NCBI GenBank assembly: GCA_018660835.1
Contig: JABJJN010000024.1
Coordinates: 64,501 to 128,500 of the forward strand
Length of the DNA stretch: 64,000 nt
Reading direction: 5' to 3'
From: Gemmatimonadota bacterium
GTDB taxonomy: Bacteria > Latescibacterota > UBA2968 > UBA8231
Shown here: one piece after another, positions 55,747-64,000 of the stretch
Numbering within the stretch: the stretch's first letter is position 1
Layout of the letters: the number at the start of each line of letters is the position of its first letter
The notes under the pieces: generated by a model
The model's database searches: none
Told to the model about the DNA's origin: nothing
What the model saw: only the letters and a program-made list of their open reading frames with translations
Made by a program: the position numbers and the translations under genes

Positions 55747-56517
55747 ATGACAACACTTTCAGAGCCAATTTCCGCCGAGTCCGAAGCGGATGCGAACCTC
55801 CAGCGGCAGTTGACCGACGAGGGGCCCATCCCACGCCACATTGCCATCATCATGGACGGCGACCGGCGCTGGGCCGACCTGCGTGGACTCAAGCGCACCG
55901 AAGGCCATCGCCACGGTCGAGAATCGGCCCGAGATATTGTTCGTGTCTGCGGCGAGCTCAAGGTGGAGGTACTCACCCTCTACACCTTCTCGACTGAGAA
56001 TTGGACACGGCCGCGGCTGGAAGTGCAGGCGCTGATGAAGTATCTGGAGCAGTCGCTACGCGGTGAGACGGCGGAACTCAATGACAACAATGTCCGTCTC
56101 AATGCCATAGGCAGGACAGATGAGTTGCCGTCACGTGTGCGACGGGCACTGAGTGATGCCTTGGCTGCGACGGCGGAGAATGATGGGCTGCTGCTGAATC
56201 TGGCGCTCAACTATGGAGGTCGCAGCGAACTCGTCGACGCGTGCCGTGCACTGGCTCGCCTGGTAGACGAGGGTAAACTGAGTGCCGACGACATTGACGA
56301 AGATCAGATTACCTCGGCCCTCTACACGGGGGGTCTGCCGGATCCCGATTTGCTGATCCGACCAAGTGGTGAACAACGATTGAGCAACTTTCTGCCATGG
56401 CAGACCGTCTATAGTGAGATCTACTTCACGGCCGTGTTGTGGCCTGACTTTCGCCGCAACGACCTATACGATGCGATCCGCGCCTTCCAGCAGCGCCAAC
56501 GTCGTTTCGGTGAGTAG
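55747..56517 (+). CDS. uppS: Isoprenyl transferase (undecaprenyl diphosphate synthase)
   Basis: The 256-residue protein is a cis-prenyltransferase: HIAIIMDGDRRWADLRG (catalytic Asp37), GHRHGRESARDIV, TLYTFSTENWTRP and the C-terminal IRPSGEQRLSNFLPWQ followed by YSEIYFTAVLWPDF. It makes C55 undecaprenyl diphosphate for peptidoglycan and surface glycans. The motif here is D-G-D-R-R-W; the common forms are DGNGRW or DGNRRW, so the Asn is an Asp, an unusual change next to the catalytic residue. It is the first gene of uppS-cdsA-rseP-queG. Confidence 0.93.
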   Translation: MTTLSEPISAESEADANLQRQLTDEGPIPRHIAIIMDGDRRWADLRGLKRTEGHRHGRESARDIVRVCGELKVEVLTLYTFSTENWTRPRLEVQALMKYLEQSLRGETAELNDNNVRLNAIGRTDELPSRVRRALSDALAATAENDGLLLNLALNYGGRSELVDACRALARLVDEGKLSADDIDEDQITSALYTGGLPDPDLLIRPSGEQRLSNFLPWQTVYSEIYFTAVLWPDFRRNDLYDAIRAFQQRQRRFGE

Positions 56518-56528
56518 TCCAATTCTAG

Positions 56529-57329
56529 ATGAGTGAATTGAGCCGACGTGCGCTCTCGGCGCTGGTCTTTGTGCCTGCCGTCCTGGCTCTGGTATATGTC
56601 GGCGGCTGGGCGCTTTTCGGCCTGGTCATCGCCATCGTGGGGCGTGGCAGCTGGGAGTTGCTACGCATCGCCGAAGATGCGGGTCACCGCCCGGCTCGAA
56701 AAATCGGTGTGGGCCTGGCGTTGGCGTGCTGTGTGTATCTGCAGGTTTTTGGTGCTGATGGCTGGCTACCCATGGTGCTGATGGCTGCAGTAATGATCGC
56801 CCTCGTTGCTGCCTTGCTTGGGGGCGTACAGGGATACACGGCCAATGCGCTGCTGACCCTGGGTGGAATGATGTATGTCGCCCTGCTGGGGTCAGCACCG
56901 CTGCTACTGGCTCGCCGCATCGGCGACGAGGCGTCGTGGTTAATGGTTGCCATCTTCGGTTGCATCTGGCTGACGGACACCTTCGCCTATGGCGGCGGAC
57001 GTCTCTGGGGCAACCGACGCCTGGCGCCATCTATCAGTCCTGGCAAAACGATGATTGGCTTTGCTTCCGGGCTGGTGGGTGCACTCATACCACTGGCCTT
57101 GCTACCCATGTTGCCCATGTGGTCGGCGCTCGAATTGGCCGGTCTATTGCTATTGGTCGGTTTGGGTGGTCAGGTTGGAGACTTGGTCGAATCGGCTATC
57201 AAACGTGATCTGGGCGTCAAAGACGCACCCGTATTGATCCCAGGTCACGGCGGCATGCTCGATCGCTTTGACTCGTATTTTTTCGCGTTCCCTATTGCCT
57301 ACATATACACCGTGGCCTTGAGAGGCTGA
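56529..57329 (+). CDS. cdsA: Phosphatidate cytidylyltransferase
   Basis: The 266-residue protein is a polytopic inner-membrane enzyme with about eight hydrophobic segments and the CDP-diglyceride synthase signature in its C-terminal third: LTDTFAYGGGRLWG, then SPGKTMIGF and KDAPVLIPGHGGMLDRFDSYFFAFP (read in parts). It makes CDP-diacylglycerol for phospholipids. It starts 11 bases after uppS and is followed 9 bases later by rseP, the usual order of this locus. Confidence 0.93.
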   Translation: MSELSRRALSALVFVPAVLALVYVGGWALFGLVIAIVGRGSWELLRIAEDAGHRPARKIGVGLALACCVYLQVFGADGWLPMVLMAAVMIALVAALLGGVQGYTANALLTLGGMMYVALLGSAPLLLARRIGDEASWLMVAIFGCIWLTDTFAYGGGRLWGNRRLAPSISPGKTMIGFASGLVGALIPLALLPMLPMWSALELAGLLLLVGLGGQVGDLVESAIKRDLGVKDAPVLIPGHGGMLDRFDSYFFAFPIAYIYTVALRG

Positions 57330-57338
57330 TACAACCAC

Positions 57339-58652
57339 ATGCTCGATTTCCTCAGCACGATGGTTTCTTTCATCATCGCCCTTGGTATTCTCGTTTTCGT
57401 GCACGAGCTCGGCCATTTCCTTGTCGCCAAGAAGGCCGGGATTCGTGTCGAACGGTTCTCTTTGGGCTATCCACCAAAGATGATCGGCTTCACCTACGGC
57501 GAGACAGAATACTGTATCTCCTGGGTTCCATTTGGCGGCTACGTGAAGGTCGCCGGGATGGCGGATGTGGGCGCCGAGGACGCGACGGGCGCAGAGTGGG
57601 AGTTCCCCTCAAAATCTGTGACCACGCGGATCGGCGTCATCGCCGCCGGGCCCGTGATGAATTTTCTGTTCGCCTTTGTAGCTTTTGCTCTGCTCTACAA
57701 TGCCTACGGCATCGATACGATCGATTCCACCCAGGTGAACCCCGACGCAGGATCGATTGCTGAGGAACGTGGATTGATCAACGGCGATCGGATTACCCGT
57801 GTGAATGGGGCCCTGGTGAGCAACGCCTTTGAGTTGTCCCAGGCCCTGGGGATCGCCCACGGCGGCCCTGTTGCTCTTGAGGTCGAGCGAAATCGACAGT
57901 TACTGAGTGTCGATTTGCCCGCCGTCGACGACGAGGGTGATTATGGGTTGCGACTGCTTTTGCCCACGACGGTAGGCAATGTGGTCGATGGCATGCCGGC
58001 TGCAGACCTTGGCTTGACCTCAGGCGATCAGATCACTGGTATCGCCGGAATAACGGTAGATACCTGGACGCAGATGCGCGAGGCGATCAGTGCTCACCCC
58101 GATGAAGAGGTCACCATTGTGTGGGACCGGGATGGGCAAACGATGGACGGGTTGATCACGCCACGTGGCATTGGCTCCGGCGAAGATCGCTTCGGCCAGA
58201 TTGGCATATCACCCTATGCGTCAACGACGCCCGTTGGTTTCATGGACGCCACAGAAATGGCGCTGACCAATGTCGTCGCCTCGTCGGGACTCATTCTTGA
58301 ATTCCTGGGACGTATCTATCAACCCGAGAATTACAGTCAGGTGGGCGGTCCGATCAGTATCGCCAAAATGGCGGGCGATACGGCCGAGCGAGGCGCTCGG
58401 GATTACATCAATTTCCTGGCGCAGCTGAGCGTGAATCTGGCCATCCTCAACCTACTACCGATTCCGGTTCTCGATGGTGGACATCTGTTATTTCTCATGA
58501 TGGAGGCCGTGCGCGGCAAGCCGCCGTCGGTGCGACTGCGTGAAATTTCTCAGCAGGTCGGTCTCGTCCTGCTCCTGTTCATCATGGTGATGGTCACCTT
58601 CAATGACCTGAATCGCCACGTGGTGGATCGCGTCGTCAAGTTGTTTCAGTAG
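57339..58652 (+). CDS. rseP: RIP metalloprotease RseP (site-2 protease)
   Basis: The 437-residue membrane protease has the zinc motif HELGH (residues 22-26) in its first membrane segment. Two PDZ domains (about 115-190 and 200-280, with GSIAEERGLINGDRITRVNG and AADLGLTSGDQITGIAGITVD) and the second metal motif NLLPIPVLDGGH (about 380-390) follow. In E. coli it cleaves RseA to free sigma-E; targets here are unknown. In many bacteria dxr lies between cdsA and rseP, but it is absent here. The next gene is queG, 28 bases on. Confidence 0.95.
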   Translation: MLDFLSTMVSFIIALGILVFVHELGHFLVAKKAGIRVERFSLGYPPKMIGFTYGETEYCISWVPFGGYVKVAGMADVGAEDATGAEWEFPSKSVTTRIGVIAAGPVMNFLFAFVAFALLYNAYGIDTIDSTQVNPDAGSIAEERGLINGDRITRVNGALVSNAFELSQALGIAHGGPVALEVERNRQLLSVDLPAVDDEGDYGLRLLLPTTVGNVVDGMPAADLGLTSGDQITGIAGITVDTWTQMREAISAHPDEEVTIVWDRDGQTMDGLITPRGIGSGEDRFGQIGISPYASTTPVGFMDATEMALTNVVASSGLILEFLGRIYQPENYSQVGGPISIAKMAGDTAERGARDYINFLAQLSVNLAILNLLPIPVLDGGHLLFLMMEAVRGKPPSVRLREISQQVGLVLLLFIMVMVTFNDLNRHVVDRVVKLFQ

Positions 58653-58680
58653 CGAATATCTCTGACACGAACCAAGCAAC

Positions 58681-59868
58681 GTGCCTGCCGCCAAGATCTC
58701 TATCGACCGCCTGAGGCAGCGGGCACTGCAGTTGGGTTTCAGTCTGTTTGGCGTGGCGCCTGCTGCGCCATTGGAAGCGGCCGATTTCTACGCGCGCTGG
58801 ATCGCCCTGGGTTATGCGGGGCAGATGGGTTATCTCGAACGGGCGATGGATCGACGCCGCGAACCACAGCGATTGCTCGCCGGTGCGCACAGTGTCATAT
58901 GCCTCGGAATGCACTACCCCATGCTGGCCGCCAGTCAGACTCATGGACATACCCCGACGGAAAGCGATTCGTCGTGCATTGATGATCCGCTACCTGCTAG
59001 CGATCAGCCACTCACGGGGCGAATGGCCGGTTATGCTCTCGGTGATGACTACCACGACATCGTGCAGAGTCGAGCGCGGCAATTGCTTGAAACTCTGCAG
59101 CAGGAGCACCCGGCGGCGAAGGGTCGCTGCTTCGTCGACACGGCGCCGGTGCTGGAGCGCGAACTGGGTCAGCTGGCGGGTCTTGGCTGGTGGGGGAAGA
59201 ATACATGCCTGATCAACAAGCAGCGAGGTTCGGCGTTCTTCCTCGCCGAAATCGTGACGACGGCGCAACTGCCCTTCGATGAGCCTGCCGTCGATCATTG
59301 TGGAACATGCACGCGGTGCCTGGATGCATGCCCAACGGACGCATTCCCCGAAGCCTATACGCTGGATGCCCGTCGCTGTATCTCCTACCTGACGATTGAA
59401 TTGCGTGGACCGATCCCGCGTTCGCTGCGGTCCTCTATGGGTGCGTGGATCTTTGGCTGTGATATCTGCCAGGACGTGTGTCCGTGGAATCGACGCGCAC
59501 CGTCACCGATTGTCGAGGACCTGCACCGACGGTTGGAATTGGCAACGCCCGATCTGCTTGAGCTGTTACAGTTGGACGAAGAAGGCTTCCGCCACCACTT
59601 CCGCAAGCATCCGGTGAAACGCACGAAACGGAGTGGTCTGCTGCGCAATGTCGCCGTCGCGATCGGCAATGTGGGCGACGAGCGGGCAGTACCGATCCTG
59701 ACGCAGGTCTTGGCTCGAGAGCCCGATCCTTTGGTGCGTGGCCACGTAGCGTGGGCCTTGGGGCATATCGGCGGTGCGATGGCGATGGCCAAACTACAGG
59801 CGGCGCGGGCAACGGAAGTAGATACGGATGTTCTGCAGGAGATCGACGCCGCCATCAAAGGTGTGTAG
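58681..59868 (+). CDS. queG: Epoxyqueuosine reductase
   Basis: The 395-residue protein matches QueG: N-terminal FGVAPAAPLEAADF, the AGLGWWGKNTCLI cobalamin-site segment, two 4Fe-4S motifs CGTCTRCLDACP (about 205-216) and CDICQDVCPWN (about 259-269), and a C-terminal HEAT-like repeat (about 320-395). It reduces epoxyqueuosine to queuosine in tRNA using cobalamin. The GTG start at 58681 follows rseP by 28 bases. The FeS residues are intact. Confidence 0.93.
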   Translation: MPAAKISIDRLRQRALQLGFSLFGVAPAAPLEAADFYARWIALGYAGQMGYLERAMDRRREPQRLLAGAHSVICLGMHYPMLAASQTHGHTPTESDSSCIDDPLPASDQPLTGRMAGYALGDDYHDIVQSRARQLLETLQQEHPAAKGRCFVDTAPVLERELGQLAGLGWWGKNTCLINKQRGSAFFLAEIVTTAQLPFDEPAVDHCGTCTRCLDACPTDAFPEAYTLDARRCISYLTIELRGPIPRSLRSSMGAWIFGCDICQDVCPWNRRAPSPIVEDLHRRLELATPDLLELLQLDEEGFRHHFRKHPVKRTKRSGLLRNVAVAIGNVGDERAVPILTQVLAREPDPLVRGHVAWALGHIGGAMAMAKLQAARATEVDTDVLQEIDAAIKGV

Positions 59869-59909
59869 GTCAGATCACGGCCAGGCCGTGAACATCGCGT
59901 CGTCTGCCG

Positions 59910-60827
59910 TCAGGCCTCGCGCCCGAGCAAGGCTGCAACAAAGTCGCGCCCGTTGAAGGGCTGCAGATCATCAATGGTTTCCCCCATGCCGATCCAATGA
60001 ATCGGTACACCCGTCTCTTTTGAGAGGGCAAAGGCGATCCCTCCCCGTGCAGTGCCATCCAGCTTCGTCAGCACGAGACCGGTAAGATCTACGGCAGCGT
60101 GAAACTGGGTTGCCTGTGCCAGGGCATTCTGACCAGTCGTTGCATCGACGACGAGCAATGTATCATGTGGCGCTCCTTCGCACTGTCTGGCAATGGAGCG
60201 ACGCACTTTTTTCAGCTCTTCCATGAGATTGATTTTGTTGTGCAATCGACCCGCTGTGTCGATGAACACGACGTCTGCATCGCGTGATTGGGCTGCCGCC
60301 AGAGCATCGAAGGCGACCGCAGCAGGATCGGCTCCTTGCTGGGCGCGTATGATCTCTACGCCTGCCCGCTCGGCCCACACATCAAGTTGCGCCACGGCGC
60401 CAGCCCGGAACGTATCACACGCGGCCAACAGCACCTTGTGACCGGCCTCGGCGTGGCGTTGGGCAAGTTTGCCGATCGTCGTCGTCTTCCCCACACCGTT
60501 GACGCCGACAACGAGCACGACGTAAGGCCGCGTCGGCAGGGAGTTGATCTTCACTTCAGGCGGGGTCAGCAGACACGCTTCGAGTTCGGTCTGCAGCAGG
60601 TCAAAAACGTCTGCCTCCGCCCCCGCAGCCGCGGCCCGAGCGCGCAATCCATCCGTCACAGCGACGGCTGTATCTACACCGACATCAGCTGTGAGCAGGA
60701 TCTCTTCGATTTCTTCGAGGACCTCTTCATCGAGACGACGTCCGCCAACGACGGTGGCGATGCGTTCGGCGACTGCCTCCCGCGTACGACTGAGGCCCTT
60801 ACGGATCCGATCAAAGAGGCCTGCCAT
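59910..60827 (-). CDS. ftsY: Signal recognition particle receptor FtsY
   Basis: The 305-residue protein consists of only the NG domains. The four-helix N domain (about 1-90) is followed by the GTPase with GVNGVGKTTT (about 107-116), DTFRAGA, DTAGRL and TKLDGTARGG. The acidic A domain seen in E. coli is absent, as in many bacteria. It docks SRP-ribosome complexes to SecYEG. The ATG shares one base with the stop of the upstream HD-GYP gene (TAATG), so it is translationally coupled to it. Confidence 0.95.
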   Translation of the reverse strand: MAGLFDRIRKGLSRTREAVAERIATVVGGRRLDEEVLEEIEEILLTADVGVDTAVAVTDGLRARAAAAGAEADVFDLLQTELEACLLTPPEVKINSLPTRPYVVLVVGVNGVGKTTTIGKLAQRHAEAGHKVLLAACDTFRAGAVAQLDVWAERAGVEIIRAQQGADPAAVAFDALAAAQSRDADVVFIDTAGRLHNKINLMEELKKVRRSIARQCEGAPHDTLLVVDATTGQNALAQATQFHAAVDLTGLVLTKLDGTARGGIAFALSKETGVPIHWIGMGETIDDLQPFNGRDFVAALLGREA

Positions 60828-61918
60828 TAGCCGCGCGTCAGCACACCCTCTTCGATGGCCGGGTCGACGATGTAAAGCATCGGCTCTTCTTGTAGATCGA
60901 GCAGGCGTGCTTGCGGCAAACGCCGACCGCGAGGGTCGACGAGGATGTCCACAGTCGGTCTTGTCGGATGTAGCCGGCTCGTGCCAACAACACGGCCAAT
61001 CTCACCATTGTTGAGTTTGACCAGGCTGCCCAGAGGAAAGATGGAGACGATATCGATCAATGCTTTGATCAAGGATCGATCGAAGAGACTGTTGCGTTGG
61101 TCGATAATTTCCTTCAAGGCATTGTAGACGACCCGTGCCTGTCGATCGGCTCGCGGTTGTGCCATCGCCTCGTAGGTATCTACCAGACCAATGATGCGCG
61201 CGAATTCGTGGATCTCTTCGCCTGCTAGTCCTTTGGGATAGCCACTGCCATCATGCCGCTCGTGAACCTGGACAACGACCTTTGCAATCCATTCGAAGGC
61301 TTTGCCAAAGGTTCTGACAATGCGCTGCGACTCAACGGGATGCTGTCGCAGCTGCTTCAGCTGAGTGGGGGTAAGTCTATCAGCGGCCAGGACCTGTTCG
61401 GGGACACAGAGCATCCCTATATCGTGCATAAGACCGCACAGACCAAGCGCAAGATTTCGGCGCTCATCAAATCCGATGGCTCGTCCGAGTCGCATCGCCA
61501 TGACGGCAACATTGGCTCCGCGTCTTGACCAGGAGTCTGCCTCCGCACGCCGGCGAACGGTCTCGGTCAGTAGCTGATCGCCCTCCTCCAAACAGGTGAG
61601 CACATTGCGCACCGCTGCGACCACTACGGGTGCCTCAGGGGCCGTTTCGGACTCTGCAGCGGCAAAGATCGACGCCGCCGCCTGGGCGAGTTCGTCGTAG
61701 ACGTCGCCGGCCTGGTCGGCTACCGTCGGATCTTTCATGGCGACAGGCTGGGGCAGATCCGGCTTGGGCTGAGCCTGGACGATGACCGGTTGCAGTAAAG
61801 CCCCGGCTTCAGCTTCGGGTGGGGGCGGGGGTGGGGGCTCAGCAGGTGCAGGCGTTGTAGGGGGCAAGTGTCGCGCCTGTCTTGATGAGCGCAACATCTG
61901 GCTCATCCTAAGCGCCAT
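60827..61918 (-). CDS. HD-GYP-domain protein (c-di-GMP phosphodiesterase candidate)
   Basis: The 363-residue protein has a low-complexity proline/alanine-rich N-terminus (EPPPPPPPEAEAG), a linker (about 60-120) and an HD-GYP domain (about 130-290): GLMHDIGMLCVP (metal HD) and VHERHDGSGYPKGLAGEEI (GYP). A C-terminal beta domain (about 300-363) follows. The HD and GYP residues are intact, so it is likely active on cyclic di-GMP. The ATG at 61918 has GGAG 7 bases upstream and overlaps the ExeA-like stop by 11 bases. It is coupled to FtsY on the other side. No PilZ or GGDEF protein is nearby. Confidence 0.8.
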   Translation of the reverse strand: MALRMSQMLRSSRQARHLPPTTPAPAEPPPPPPPEAEAGALLQPVIVQAQPKPDLPQPVAMKDPTVADQAGDVYDELAQAAASIFAAAESETAPEAPVVVAAVRNVLTCLEEGDQLLTETVRRRAEADSWSRRGANVAVMAMRLGRAIGFDERRNLALGLCGLMHDIGMLCVPEQVLAADRLTPTQLKQLRQHPVESQRIVRTFGKAFEWIAKVVVQVHERHDGSGYPKGLAGEEIHEFARIIGLVDTYEAMAQPRADRQARVVYNALKEIIDQRNSLFDRSLIKALIDIVSIFPLGSLVKLNNGEIGRVVGTSRLHPTRPTVDILVDPRGRRLPQARLLDLQEEPMLYIVDPAIEEGVLTRG

Positions 61919-62720
61919 CGCCACGCTCCGCCTGAATCAATCGCTGCGCCCAGTCGGCGTCGATTCCCTGCAGTTTGCGGCTATAGCCGATCACGAGGGC
62001 AATGTCGCAGATGTTGTTGATCTTGCGCGGCACACCGGAGGTGTATTGGTGAATCAGATCGATCGCTTCGGGATGAAAGATTGCCCCTTCCCGGCCAGCC
62101 GTCTTGAGACGGAAATCGATGTAGGTACGTGTGTCCTCGTCGCTGAATGGCCGTAAGACGCCGCGAGTTGCGATGCGTTGATCCAGACCGCCGTGCCGAC
62201 GGATCGACTCGATCAGTGGCGGTTGCCCCACCAGAAGCAACGTGATGAGGAAAGCATCATCGAGTTGCAGATTCAACAACAAGCGCATTTCCTCGAAGAT
62301 GCTGTCATCCTGCAGCATCTGTGCCTCATCCACAACGACGATCGTCTCCTTGCCCTGCGCATGGGCCTCATAAACGATTTCATGGATGCGATGGACCGTG
62401 CGTTGTCGATCGAGGTCTGTTGTGATCTCATCACCCAGTTGATAGAGAATCTCGCGCAGGAATTCGTCCCCATCGCGACAGGGATTGCTCATCAGAGCGA
62501 TCTCCGTGCGTGACGGATCGAGCTCATGCAGCAAGGAGCGAGCGATCATCGTCTTGCCGCAACCAGAATCGCCAGAGAGCATCGCCGCCCCGTGTCGACT
62601 CTGTAGTGTGTAGAGCAGACGGGTGTACAGATCCTCCAGTTCCTCGCTACGAAACAGGAACCGAGGGTCCGGCGTGTTCTCGAAGGGCTTGTCGGTGAGT
62701 CCCCAGTAAGCCTCGTACAT
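61908..62720 (-). CDS. ExeA/GspA-like AAA ATPase
   Basis: The 270-residue protein begins YEAYWGLTDKPFENTPDPRFLF, typical of ExeA/GspA-type ATPases, with Walker A GDSGCGKT (about 50-57), Walker B IVVVDEAQ (about 127-134), sensor LLLVGQPPL and a winged C-terminal part. ExeA helps assemble type II secretion machinery through peptidoglycan. The full-length family has a C-terminal peptidoglycan-binding extension that is missing here, so it is the ATPase part only (MshM- or TniB-like size). The ATG at 62720 matches the family start; 62870 would add 50 unrelated residues. No secretin or pilin genes are nearby. Confidence 0.8.
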   Translation of the reverse strand: MYEAYWGLTDKPFENTPDPRFLFRSEELEDLYTRLLYTLQSRHGAAMLSGDSGCGKTMIARSLLHELDPSRTEIALMSNPCRDGDEFLREILYQLGDEITTDLDRQRTVHRIHEIVYEAHAQGKETIVVVDEAQMLQDDSIFEEMRLLLNLQLDDAFLITLLLVGQPPLIESIRRHGGLDQRIATRGVLRPFSDEDTRTYIDFRLKTAGREGAIFHPEAIDLIHQYTSGVPRKINNICDIALVIGYSRKLQGIDADWAQRLIQAERGDGA

Positions 62721-62980
62721 CTGCGTCCATGTCGGCGGGTATCGAACGTACCAGTATCGGCAGCCAACTTGAGGAAGTTTCCCAAGAGGCCAAAGTGGTG
62801 CTAAACCTATGAAGGTTACCGTTTTACACGTGGAGGTGTCAAGATTCCCAGACATCGCCAACTTACCCATTTGTGCAAAACTGATGACAAATATACAAAA
62901 GCCGTGCGCCGGCGGATCGTTGACGCATCATCTGCCACCGGCTACATTCTCGAATTCCTCTCTTTCGGAATGCTAGCTGA

Positions 62981-64000
62981 TTGCAGCACAGCGAGTTACC
63001 ACCACTTCCTCTTCCTTCTTTCGCGTGCTGCGCTCTAGGGGGCCTGTTTGTCATTCTGTTCATGGCCGGACCCGGCGCCTTTGCGACCGTGGCTACCCTT
63101 GCGCCTGATCAGCTAGCCCCAGGGCAGAAGGGCGTTGGTTATTGTGTCATCAAGGGCACGCAGATCGACTCCTTCGACGTTGAAATCCTCGGTGTCCAGC
63201 ACGATGTGCCGCTGCCTGGGAGGGATCTGATCCTGGCCCGGTTGGCCGGGGCGGGCCTGGAGAAGACGGGCCTCTTCCATGGCATGAGTGGCAGTCCGGT
63301 TTATGTCGAAGGCCAACTGATCGGCGCCGTCGCTCGCGGCTGGGGATTCGCCGCGGAGCCCATCTGTGGCATCACCCCTATTGGCGAGATGCTGGAGATC
63401 CTCGAACAGGATCTATCCGGACCGAGCTACTATTCAGCCGCTGCCTCTGGCATGGGCACCGATAGCCATACACCCCCCTTGCCTCTACCTGTGTGGGTAA
63501 GCGGCATCGGGCGCAGTGGCCGCGCGTTCCTGACGGATTTGCTGGAACCGATGGGCATGGTGCCCGTCACGGCGGCAGGCGGCACAGCGCAGCTTGCTAC
63601 CTCAGATTCTGCGCTAAAACCCGGAAGTTCGATCGGCGTACAGTTGATCAACGGTGATATGAATATGAGTGTCATCGGCACGGTGACCTGGATTGATGGT
63701 GATCGGATCCTGGCCTTCGGCCATCCCTATATGGCCATTGGCGCCGTCGACATGCCGATGACTCGCACGATCGTCCACGGTGTGATGCCGAGTCAATACT
63801 CCTCCTTTGTTCTTGGCTCCACCACGGGGGAGGAGATTGGCGCCTTGCGACAGGATCGTCTGGCAGGTGTCGCCGGCATTCTGGGGGCACAGGCTCGTAT
63901 GTTGCCGGTCTCTGTGTCGATTGAAGGCCCGTCGGGCAAGCACACACTGAATACTCGTGTTCTCGATCATGCGATCCTCTCGGGATCTCTGGCACAGATC
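62981..64000 (+). CDS. Secreted SpoIVB-type (S55) peptidase-domain protein, 3' truncated by window
   Basis: The frame is open to the window end (340 codons). The S55-like domain shows QKGVGYCVIKGTQID (about residue 46), VQHDVPLPGRD with a histidine, and FHGMSGSPVYVEGQLIGAV with the nucleophile Ser. Further on, GDRILAFGHPYMAIG fits the family. From a TTG at 62981 (GGAA 10 bases upstream) it has a signal peptide, ACCALGGLFVILFMAGPGAFA, cleaved before TVATLAP; starting at the ATG at 63062 would destroy that peptide, so the TTG is preferred. Similar secreted S55 proteins are common in Latescibacterota-like genomes as I recall. It is divergent from the ExeA-like gene. Confidence 0.8.
   Translation, partial: MQHSELPPLPLPSFACCALGGLFVILFMAGPGAFATVATLAPDQLAPGQKGVGYCVIKGTQIDSFDVEILGVQHDVPLPGRDLILARLAGAGLEKTGLFHGMSGSPVYVEGQLIGAVARGWGFAAEPICGITPIGEMLEILEQDLSGPSYYSAAASGMGTDSHTPPLPLPVWVSGIGRSGRAFLTDLLEPMGMVPVTAAGGTAQLATSDSALKPGSSIGVQLINGDMNMSVIGTVTWIDGDRILAFGHPYMAIGAVDMPMTRTIVHGVMPSQYSSFVLGSTTGEEIGALRQDRLAGVAGILGAQARMLPVSVSIEGPSGKHTLNTRVLDHAILSGSLAQI

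Noticed and set aside
61801..61840. GGGGGCGGGG-rich stretch as a possible G-quadruplex or CRISPR-like repeat
   Set aside because: It simply encodes the proline-rich N-terminus of the HD-GYP protein on the other strand.

Overview
The window is one 64 kb piece of bacterial chromosome at roughly 57-60 % GC, about 90 % coding. It carries one tRNA and no insertion sequence, prophage or CRISPR array. It looks like an uncultured Gram-negative bacterium of the FCB (Fibrobacterota-Chlorobiota-Bacteroidota) neighbourhood, and Candidatus Latescibacterota is the best guess. That placement is inference. It rests on secreted proteins with NHPNPFN/FlgD-like C-terminal sorting domains plus cohesin and dockerin-like modules, a secreted S55 (SpoIVB-type) peptidase, lipoproteins and an outer-membrane barrel, and many enolase-superfamily, Gfo/Idh/MocA and TIM-barrel sugar enzymes. 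A search of ftsY, uppS and acnA against a genome taxonomy would settle it.

Layout. 0-8.4 kb: tail of a D-threonine-aldolase-like gene, a thioredoxin/TPR co-chaperone, a minus-strand trio (Ldh2 dehydrogenase, fucose mutarotase, MBL hydrolase) and a divergent plus-strand trio (GH88, sugar-acid dehydratase, isochorismatase-like hydrolase), closed by an unusual enolase-superfamily protein. Together these suggest uronic-acid and deoxy-sugar catabolism. 8.5-12.5 kb: aconitase with a clear terminator, and a sarcosine-oxidase-like flavoenzyme. 12.6-17 kb: surface glycan genes (YfhO-like membrane protein, methyltransferase, GT2). 17.4-26.1 kb: a catabolic block with an Lrp-like regulator, CocE esterase, MBL hydrolase, UbiD decarboxylase, Gfo/Idh oxidoreductase, TIM-barrel isomerase and amidase, the last three overlapping. 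26.2 kb: tRNA-Glu.

26.4-34.7 kb: two multidomain secreted cohesin/dockerin proteins, an Hsp20 with a near-consensus sigma-54 promoter, a CNNM/CBS protein and a YtcJ-type amidohydrolase. 34.8-38.8 kb: a TIM-barrel isomerase, a flippase, and the vitamin B6 genes pdxS and pdxT separated by a strong hairpin. 38.8-42.3 kb: a four-gene minus-strand envelope operon (COG3014 lipoprotein, unknown secreted protein, LpoB-like lipoprotein, outer-membrane barrel), which I consider the best candidate for a little-described system. 42.3-50.5 kb: a sialidase-fold protein, Gfo/Idh, TrmH methylase, TPR protein, dihydrolipoamide-dehydrogenase-like enzyme and a large M14 peptidase.

50.6-64 kb: myo-inositol-phosphate synthase facing a LysR regulator, DUF309, DusB, NIPSNAP and 5-formyl-THF cyclo-ligase, then the core block uppS-cdsA-rseP-queG. 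These are followed by a minus-strand overlapping trio (ExeA-like ATPase, HD-GYP protein, FtsY) and the start of a secreted S55 peptidase that runs off the end. Start sites were chosen from Shine-Dalgarno (SD) position, signal-peptide sense and family alignment by eye. No database search was possible.
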